The notes under the pieces: model-generated
What the model was told of the DNA's origin: nothing
Database searches by the model: none
The model's input: the letters and a program-made list of their open reading frames with translations, nothing else
Part shown: in pieces, positions 1 through 4,983 of the stretch
Layout of the letters: every line of letters starts with the position of its first letter
Position numbering within the stretch: the first letter of the stretch is position 1
DNA from: CAZAMT01 sp964486145
GTDB taxonomy: Bacteria > Bacteroidota > Bacteroidia > Bacteroidales > JAAAOM01
NCBI GenBank assembly: GCA_964486145.1
Contig: CAZAMT010000168.1
Location: 1-8,680, forward strand
DNA: 8,680 nt
Direction: 5' to 3'
Made by a program: the position numbers and the translations under genes

Positions 1-38
1 GTGTGCCTCAGTAATAAATCAGACATGGTCTGTTTCAT
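1..38 (-). CDS. Possible start of an unidentified gene running off the left edge
   Basis: After the leuD stop the minus strand holds only 95 more bases. One frame stays open to the edge. It starts at ATG 36-38 and reads MKQTMSDLLLRH, and a second ATG in the same frame lies at 24-26. It sits where the next gene of the leu operon would be expected. The visible residues do not look like the start of LeuB, which normally has a GDGIGPE motif near its N-terminus, nor like citramalate synthase, which would show a DTTLRDGEQ motif. A stop lies just upstream in frame and there is no ribosome binding site, so this may be a chance open frame. The sequence to the left would settle it. Confidence 0.2.
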   Translation of the reverse strand, partial: MKQTMSDLLLRH

Positions 39-95
39 CTTTCAAAATTTTTGCTGGATAATGACGACTTACTTTGATCTCCATTCATTGTTCTG

Positions 96-713
96 CTAAC
101 TATTCATCTCCACGGGTTTAAATTCCCGTTCTGTCTCGTATTTTTCAATTTTGTCCTTGATGCTAAACAGATAGTCAATGTCATCGTATCCGTTCATCAG
201 GCATTTCTTTTTGTATGGCGATATTTCAAACCCTTCACTATCTCCTGTTGACAAAACAGTAATTTTTTGATTTTCAAGGTCAACCTGTATTTTCAGACTT
301 GGGTCTTTTTCAATTTCCTTAAAAACTTTTTCAAGAAATTGTTCGGATACCTGTACCGGTAACAATCCGTTGTTTAGTGAATTGTTCTTAAAAATATCAG
401 CGAAAAAACTTGAAATTACAACTCTGAAGCCATAGTCGTAAATGGCCCAGGCAGCATGTTCCCTGCTTGATCCACTGCCAAAATTCTTTCCTGCTACAAG
501 TATTTTACCTGTATAGGTAGGGTTGTTGAGTATAAAATCTTCTTTTGGGCGATCATCACGGGAGTAACGCCAGTCACGAAAAAGGTTCTCTCCGAAACCT
601 TCACGGCTGGTTGCTTTTAGAAACCGGGCGGGTATGATCTGATCCGTATCCACATTTTCAATGGGTAGCGGAACACATGTGGATTCTATGGTTATAAATT
701 TATCTATTGGCAT
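96..713 (-). CDS. leuD: 3-isopropylmalate dehydratase small subunit
   Basis: LeuD is the small (swivel-domain) subunit of isopropylmalate isomerase. With LeuC it converts 2-isopropylmalate to 3-isopropylmalate in leucine synthesis, in the cytoplasm. The protein has 205 residues, normal for the bacterial subunit. Family motifs visible are VDTDQIIPARFLK at 21-33, the aconitase-swivel loop GKNFGSGSSREHA at 75-87, and FKNNSLNNGLLPV at 108-120. The serine- and arginine-rich loop at 79-84 lines the substrate pocket in this family. The ATG start fits the family N-terminus. The gene lies 52 bases downstream of leuC on the same strand and is almost certainly cotranscribed with it. No terminator follows in the remaining 95 bases, so the operon probably continues to the left. 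Confidence 0.96.
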   Translation of the reverse strand: MPIDKFITIESTCVPLPIENVDTDQIIPARFLKATSREGFGENLFRDWRYSRDDRPKEDFILNNPTYTGKILVAGKNFGSGSSREHAAWAIYDYGFRVVISSFFADIFKNNSLNNGLLPVQVSEQFLEKVFKEIEKDPSLKIQVDLENQKITVLSTGDSEGFEISPYKKKCLMNGYDDIDYLFSIKDKIEKYETEREFKPVEMNS

Positions 714-765
714 CTTGAATGGATTATTTTGTAAATAAATATGAAATAAAGATTATTAAAACAGT

Positions 766-2163
766 TCATAAAAACTCACGAGGATCAACGATTTTACCAG
801 TAATTGCTGCCGCCGCTGCCGTCAACGGGGATGCCAGAAATGTTCTGGCTCCCGGTCCTTGTCGTCCTTCGAAATTACGATTTGAGGTAGAAACAGCATA
901 TTTCCCTTCCGGGATTTTATCATCGTTCATTGCCAGACAGGCAGAACAACCTGGTTGCCTTAATTCAAATCCTGATTCTTTTATCTGTTCCATAATTCCT
1001 TCTTCAATGGCCTGCTTTTCAACCTGTTTTGACCCCGGAACAATCCACGCCGTGATATTGTCTGCTTTCTTTTTGCCTTTTACAAATTCTGCAAATGCAC
1101 GTAAGTCTTCAATTCGTCCATTGGTACATGAACCAACAAATACATAATCAACAGGTTTGCCAAGCATACTGCAACCAGGTTCCACTTCCATGTATTTGAG
1201 CGATTTAACAAATGAATTTTTTTCGCTTGCAGGCAATGAGGAAACATCCGGAACCTGATCAGAAATTCTGACACCCATGCCCGGATTGGTACCATACGTA
1301 ATCATTGGTTCAATATCAGCAGCATCGAAATGAAGTTCTTTATCAAACGTTGCATCATTATCAGTGCGAAGTGATTTCCAGTAAGCAACGGCTTTATTCC
1401 AGTCCGCTCCTGTTGGTGCAAATTTTCTTCCTTTTATATATTCAAAGGTAACGTCATCCGGAGCAATTAACCCTCCCCTGGAGCCGCATTCGATGCTCAT
1501 GTTGCAAATGGTCATTCTTCCTTCCATGCTCAGGTTTTGAATTGCTGAACCCGCGTACTCAATGAAGTACCCGGTTCCACCAGAAGCTGAAATTCGCGAT
1601 ATGATGTAGAGAATAATGTCTTTTGCTACCACCCCTTTTTTTAGTTCACCATCAACTGTAATGCGCATGCGTTTTGGTTTTGGTTGCATAATGCACTGTG
1701 TTGCAAGAACCATTTCAACTTCACTGGTACCAATACCAAAAGCCACACTTCCAAAAGCTCCATGCGTGGCTGTATGGCTGTCACCACAAACAATGGTCAT
1801 GCCAGGTTGTGTGAGTCCAAGCTCCGGACCAATCACATGCACAATGCCCTGGTAGGGATGAGTTAATCCATATAATGTTACACCATGTTTGTTACAATTT
1901 TCGGTAAGTTTATTTACCTGTGATTGTGAAAGGAAATCTTTGATTTCTAAATGTTGATCAATGGTTGGAACATTATGGTCGGGCGTTGCAACAGTGTTTT
2001 GTGGCCTTGCTACTTTGATACCTCTTCTGTCAAGGCCTGCGAATGCTACCGGGCTGGTAACCTCGTGTATAAGGTGCCTGTCAATGTATAAAACACTGGG
2101 ACCCTCATGCATTTCTTCCACTACATGACTGTCCCAAACTTTATCAAATAACGTTTTTCCCAC
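766..2163 (-). CDS. leuC: 3-isopropylmalate dehydratase large subunit, GTG start
   Basis: LeuC is the [4Fe-4S] catalytic subunit of isopropylmalate isomerase and works with LeuD. The protein has 465 residues, the usual length for bacterial LeuC. The three expected cluster cysteines are present: C346 in GSCTNGR (344-350), then C406 and C409 in PGCSAC (404-409). Other aconitase-family motifs are CGDSHT at 126-131 and SNRNFEGRQG at 427-436. The start codon is GTG (bases 2161-2163). An in-frame TAA lies only two codons upstream, and the N-terminus read from the GTG (MGKTLFDKVWDSH) is the family start, so this choice is well supported. The gene follows leuA after 19 bases and precedes leuD by 52, in one transcription unit. 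In organisms with a citramalate pathway LeuCD also serves isoleucine synthesis; whether that holds here is unknown. Confidence 0.97.
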   Translation of the reverse strand: MGKTLFDKVWDSHVVEEMHEGPSVLYIDRHLIHEVTSPVAFAGLDRRGIKVARPQNTVATPDHNVPTIDQHLEIKDFLSQSQVNKLTENCNKHGVTLYGLTHPYQGIVHVIGPELGLTQPGMTIVCGDSHTATHGAFGSVAFGIGTSEVEMVLATQCIMQPKPKRMRITVDGELKKGVVAKDIILYIISRISASGGTGYFIEYAGSAIQNLSMEGRMTICNMSIECGSRGGLIAPDDVTFEYIKGRKFAPTGADWNKAVAYWKSLRTDNDATFDKELHFDAADIEPMITYGTNPGMGVRISDQVPDVSSLPASEKNSFVKSLKYMEVEPGCSMLGKPVDYVFVGSCTNGRIEDLRAFAEFVKGKKKADNITAWIVPGSKQVEKQAIEEGIMEQIKESGFELRQPGCSACLAMNDDKIPEGKYAVSTSNRNFEGRQGPGARTFLASPLTAAAAAITGKIVDPREFL

Positions 2164-2182
2164 GGTTTATTAATTTTATTTG

Positions 2183-3676
2183 TTAAACTATTTTATTAAT
2201 CGCATCTAAAAGGGCTTCCACAGAGGCTGTAATAACATCTGTATTTCCGGAAAAACCATAATAGAAATTCCCCTTGTTTTCAATGGACACGTGAACTTTT
2301 CCAAGATCATCGCTTCCCCGGGTAATTGCCTGCACGAGGTATTCTTCCAGCTTGAAACGGTGATGTACAAGTTTTCTGACAGCATTGAACGAGGCATCTA
2401 CAGGACCAGTACCAAAAGCAGTTTCAGAGAAAAACTCTCCGTTAAAGTCCAGTGTTACTGTTGCCGAAGGAATACTGGTTTTACCGCAAATAACCTGGAG
2501 GTTTTTCAATTTTATTTTTTTACCGTCAGTATCTTTTGCACCAACCAAAAGCTGAAGATCCTCGTCTTTAATGTCTTTTTTCCTGTCTGCCAGGTCAAGA
2601 AACTTCTGGTAAACTTCATCCAATACCTCCCTTTCAAGTTTATAGCCCAAACGTTCCAACCGGTGCTTTAACGCTGCTCTGCCACTGCGGGCAGTCAGGT
2701 TTATGGATGACTCATTGATTCCAACTTCCACCGGATCAATAATTTCATAGTTTTCACGGTTTTTCAATACACCGTCCTGATGAATCCCGGATGAATGGGC
2801 AAAAGCATTTCGTCCGACAATTGCTTTGTTCGGTTGCACGGGCATGTTCATCAGACCGGAAACGAGGCGACTGATTCCAAAAATGTTTTTGGAGTTTATA
2901 CCTGTTTCAATGCCCAAATGCTGGCGGCTTTTTATTATCATGGCAACTTCCTCCAGGGAAGTATTACCTGCTCGTTCACCAATGCCATTGATGGTCACCT
3001 CTACCTGTCTGGCGCCGTTCAATACACCTGTTACAGTATTTGCCGTTGCCATTCCCAGGTCATTGTGGCAGTGGGTGGAAATAACTGCTTTATCAATACC
3101 TTTTACATTTTCTTTAAGAAATTTAATTTTTTCTCCGTACTCATCAGGCAGGCAATAGCCTGTGGTGTCCGGAATATTCACCACGGTTGCACCTGCCGCT
3201 ATAGCTGCTTCAACAACCCGCGCAAGGTATTCATTTTCTGTTCTTCCGGCATCTTCTGCGTAAAACTCAATATCTTCAACATATTTCTTTGCATATTTTA
3301 CTGCTGCAACTGCGCGTTTAATGATTTCTTCCTGTGTAGAATTGAATTTGTATTTAATATGATATTCGGAGGTTCCGATTCCGGTATGAATTCGTTTTTT
3401 TCGTGCAAATTTGAGCGATTCGGCTGCAACATCAATGTCTTTTTCAACTGCCCTGGTTAGGGCGCATATGGTTGGATGGCTGACCGCTTTTGAAATTTCA
3501 ACAACCGATTTGAAGTCACCAGGACTTGAGACAGGGAAACCGGCTTCAATGACATCTACTCCCAAAGACTCAAGCGCCCGCGCTACTTCAATCTTTTCAA
3601 CTGTGTTTAACTGACAGCCTGGTACCTGTTCGCCATCGCGGAGTGTTGTGTCGAAAATAAATAATCTGTCGCTCAT
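2183..3676 (-). CDS. leuA: 2-isopropylmalate synthase
   Basis: LeuA makes 2-isopropylmalate from acetyl-CoA and 2-oxoisovalerate, the first committed step of leucine synthesis. The protein has 497 residues. The N-terminal TIM-barrel domain carries DTTLRDGEQ at 9-17, which holds a metal-binding Asp and the catalytic Arg. HCHNDLGMA at 202-210 supplies the metal-binding histidines, and GIGERAGN lies at 231-238. From about residue 370 a LeuA regulatory (allosteric dimer) domain follows, including GTGPVDASFNAV at 422-433, so feedback inhibition by leucine is likely. This domain and the leuCD context favour LeuA over homocitrate synthase. A citramalate synthase is less likely but cannot be excluded from sequence alone. 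It is the first structural gene of the operon, 95 bases after the leader stop codon and just after the attenuator hairpin. No clear Shine-Dalgarno precedes the ATG. Confidence 0.95.
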   Translation of the reverse strand: MSDRLFIFDTTLRDGEQVPGCQLNTVEKIEVARALESLGVDVIEAGFPVSSPGDFKSVVEISKAVSHPTICALTRAVEKDIDVAAESLKFARKKRIHTGIGTSEYHIKYKFNSTQEEIIKRAVAAVKYAKKYVEDIEFYAEDAGRTENEYLARVVEAAIAAGATVVNIPDTTGYCLPDEYGEKIKFLKENVKGIDKAVISTHCHNDLGMATANTVTGVLNGARQVEVTINGIGERAGNTSLEEVAMIIKSRQHLGIETGINSKNIFGISRLVSGLMNMPVQPNKAIVGRNAFAHSSGIHQDGVLKNRENYEIIDPVEVGINESSINLTARSGRAALKHRLERLGYKLEREVLDEVYQKFLDLADRKKDIKDEDLQLLVGAKDTDGKKIKLKNLQVICGKTSIPSATVTLDFNGEFFSETAFGTGPVDASFNAVRKLVHHRFKLEEYLVQAITRGSDDLGKVHVSIENKGNFYYGFSGNTDVITASVEALLDAINKIV

Positions 3677-3705
3677 AATTTTTAGACTTTATGGGTTATT
3701 AAATG

Positions 3706-3735
3706 AAAAAGCCATCCTCAAGGTGAGAATGGCTT
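3706..3735 (-). terminator. Attenuator (intrinsic terminator) in front of leuA
   Basis: On the minus strand, bases 3735-3725 (AAGCCATTCTC and the following A) pair with 3720-3709 to form a stem of about 12 bp. It has one G-U wobble and a 3-nt loop around 3721-3723. The run of T complementary to 3706-3710 follows directly. This is a typical Rho-independent terminator, but it lies between the leader peptide stop (3771) and the leuA start (3676), where a simple end-of-gene terminator makes no sense. It is therefore read as the attenuator of the leu operon. Its 5' arm is also the partner of the antiterminator at 3765-3774. Confidence 0.85.
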
Positions 3736-3774
3736 ATAATTTATCTTTTTTAAAAGGATGCATACCACTCTCAC
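3723..3774 (-). promoter_or_regulatory. Antiterminator pairing of the leu leader RNA
   Basis: In the minus-strand RNA, GUGAGAGUGG (3774-3765) can pair over all ten positions with CCAUUCUCAC (3732-3723), with one G-U wobble. The second strand is most of the 5' arm of the terminator hairpin, so the two structures exclude each other. The first strand begins at the last base of the final sense codon of the leader peptide and includes its UGA stop. A ribosome finishing the leader would cover it and let the terminator form. A ribosome stalled upstream at Ile or Leu codons would leave it free to form the antiterminator. The pairing is seen in the sequence; the mechanism is inferred from the known trp, his and leu attenuators of enterobacteria. 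Confidence 0.75.
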
Positions 3775-3833
3775 TCCGGTATCTTTAGAATACCTAGAAT
3801 TAGAATAGCGATGATAATATGCAAACCCTTCAT
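3771..3833 (-). CDS. leu operon leader peptide, rich in Ile and Leu
   Basis: This 20-codon frame runs from ATG 3831-3833 to TGA 3771-3773 and reads MKGLHIIIAILILGILKIPE. Seven residues are Ile (6, 7, 8, 10, 12, 15, 18) and four are Leu (4, 11, 13, 16), so 11 of 20 are branched-chain. There is no Val. Three of the four Leu codons are CTA; none of the first five Leu codons of leuA is. The frame lies about 20 bases after the likely transcription start and just before a pair of mutually exclusive RNA structures, 95 bases ahead of leuA. By analogy with enterobacterial amino-acid operons it is a sensor: its translation speed reports the supply of charged tRNA-Ile and tRNA-Leu. The peptide itself probably has no function. 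No Shine-Dalgarno is seen, which is usual in Bacteroidota. Confidence 0.8.
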   Translation of the reverse strand: MKGLHIIIAILILGILKIPE

Positions 3834-3860
3834 GTTCGAATTTTTTTCAAATTTCAGATG

Positions 3861-3890
3861 CAAATATACTGATAAAAATCATAAATCAAA
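3861..3890 (-). promoter_or_regulatory. Promoter of the leu operon (Bacteroidota type)
   Basis: On the minus strand TTTG (3890-3887) is followed after 18 bases by TATATTTG (3868-3861), an exact match to the Bacteroidota -7 consensus TAnnTTTG with its -33 TTTG partner at near-normal spacing. Transcription should start a few bases downstream, about 3853-3857. That leaves roughly 20 bases before the leader peptide ATG. The placement fits a leader transcript of about 150 bases that ends at the attenuator. The start site is inferred. Confidence 0.7.
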
Positions 3891-3932
3891 GCTTATTTAG
3901 ATTTTTTATAAATTTTTTAAGATAGAACATTA

Positions 3933-3947
3933 AAACCGGCCTGGTTT
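3933..3947 (-). terminator. Weak hairpin after yebC, possible terminator
   Basis: Twenty-seven bases after the yebC stop, the minus strand holds a 5-bp stem AAACC/GGTTT with a 5-nt loop, followed by only a short, broken T run. It sits between yebC and the leu promoter, where a terminator would be expected. The stem is short, so the call is tentative. Confidence 0.3.
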
Positions 3948-3974
3948 GCGGCTTTCAATGAAATAATTTACTTC

Positions 3975-4721
3975 TTAATCTTCCTGTAAGGCCGTTTCCA
4001 GTTCCTCTGTCATTTCAAGGTTATGATATACATTTTGCACATCATCAATTTCTTCAAAGTCTTCAATCATTCGAAGTACTTTTTTTGAATCTTCGAGGTT
4101 CAGTTCTTTTGTGTTATTTGGTATTCGCTGTAATTCGGCGTTTTCAATCCGAACACCCATTTCATCAAGTTTCTTCTGGACACTTCCAAAGTCTTCCAGG
4201 GGAGTGGTAATGATAAACGATTCATCCGTAATTTCCATCTCTTCAACACCGGCATCAATAATTTCCAGTTGAAATTCTTCCGGATCCCGGTCGTCTTTGT
4301 GTACTGTAAAAACTCCTTTTCTATCAAAAATAAAACTCAGAGAACCATTGGTGCCAAGACTTCCTCCCCGTTTATTAAAAACTGAACGTACATTTCCTAC
4401 CGTACGTAAATTGTTGTCGGTAAGACATTCGATAAAAACTGCTACGCCGTTTGGGGCATAACCTTCAAAAGTAACTTCCAGTAAATCGGCACCCTCACCG
4501 CTGGCTTTGTTTATAGCTCTTTCAATGTTGTCCTTTGGCATGTTTGCACCCTTTGCGTTTTGCAACGCGAGACGCAGGCGCGGATTGGCCTCAGGATCAG
4601 AACCTCCTTCACGAACGGCGATGTGAATTTCTTTAACCAATCTTGAGAATAACTTTCCTCGCTTTGCATCCAAAGCTCCCTTTTTTCGCTTTATTGTTGA
4701 CCATTTGCTATGTCCTGACAT
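3975..4721 (-). CDS. yebC: YebC/PmpR (TACO1) family protein
   Basis: This is a cytoplasmic protein of the universal YebC/TACO1 family. Members were first described as DNA-binding regulators (PmpR). Later work on the family, including mitochondrial TACO1, points to a role in translation at difficult sequences such as proline runs; which applies here is not shown. The 248-residue product opens with the family signature MSGHSKW, followed by a basic N-terminal domain. NPRLRLALQNAKGANMPKDN lies at 46-65, GYAPNGVA at 88-94 and RTVGNVRSVFNKRGGSLG at 106-123; the C-terminal half is acidic. The start is placed at ATG 4719-4721, not at an in-frame ATG 25 codons upstream (4794-4796). The family N-terminus, the purine-rich AAGAAGAAAAGA just before the ATG, and a promoter box at 4762-4769 all agree. 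It is transcribed separately from the leu operon, whose promoter lies downstream. Confidence 0.95.
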   Translation of the reverse strand: MSGHSKWSTIKRKKGALDAKRGKLFSRLVKEIHIAVREGGSDPEANPRLRLALQNAKGANMPKDNIERAINKASGEGADLLEVTFEGYAPNGVAVFIECLTDNNLRTVGNVRSVFNKRGGSLGTNGSLSFIFDRKGVFTVHKDDRDPEEFQLEIIDAGVEEMEITDESFIITTPLEDFGSVQKKLDEMGVRIENAELQRIPNNTKELNLEDSKKVLRMIEDFEEIDDVQNVYHNLEMTEELETALQED

Positions 4722-4761
4722 TCTTTTCTTCTTTTCAGTTAAACCTGTAAAATAAGCCCCC

Positions 4762-4769
4762 CAAATGTA
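4762..4769 (-). promoter_or_regulatory. Promoter -7 box of yebC
   Basis: TACATTTG on the minus strand matches the Bacteroidota TAnnTTTG consensus exactly and lies 40 bases before the yebC ATG. The region about 19 bases upstream is T-rich but shows no clean TTTG, so only half of the promoter is convincing. It lies inside the upstream extension of the yebC frame and so supports the shorter start. Confidence 0.45.
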
Positions 4770-4819
4770 ACAATTTGTTAAATTTAAAAAAAACACTTTT
4801 TTGGTTTGTAAAAAACTTG

Positions 4820-4841
4820 AAATGTTTGGGTTTTAACATTT
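4820..4841. repeat. Inverted repeat between the divergent genes
   Basis: AAATGTT and AACATTT form a perfect 7-bp inverted repeat around an 8-base spacer. It lies in the 262-base spacer between the divergent yebC and 4984-7392 genes, upstream of the yebC promoter box. It could be an operator or a weak hairpin; its low GC content makes a chance match quite possible. The rest of the spacer is AT-rich, and I find no convincing TAnnTTTG box for the plus-strand gene. Confidence 0.3.
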
Positions 4842-4983
4842 TTCGTCATGAACAAATCAATTGTTGAAAAGGTTATTTTTTTGAATATGATTTTTCTTTA
4901 ACATAGGGTAAACGCGTTTTCATTTATCACATATGTAGGGAGAATAATTTTTTTAGATCTGACGAATGAAAGAAAAATGAATC

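Noticed and set aside
719..1147. Open frame of 142 codons on the plus strand
   Set aside because: It runs antisense through the end of leuC, whose motifs are intact. No domain is visible.
2795..3460. Long open frame on the plus strand (221 codons)
   Set aside because: It is antisense to leuA over its full length, Cys- and Phe-rich in an unnatural way, and shows no family motif. It is a shadow of the LeuA coding pattern.
3677..3974. T-box or other riboswitch in front of leuA
   Set aside because: There is no T-box sequence or other conserved aptamer core, and the leader is short. The leader-peptide attenuator explains the hairpin and the spacing.
3771..4721. Functional link between YebC (linked to translation stalling in the family) and the neighbouring attenuator, which senses stalling
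   Set aside because: The leader has a single Pro and no proline run, the genes have separate promoters, and adjacency alone is not evidence.
4722..4796. Upstream extension of yebC by 25 codons
   Set aside because: The family begins at MSGHSKW. The extension overlaps the likely promoter box and reads as random hydrophobic sequence.
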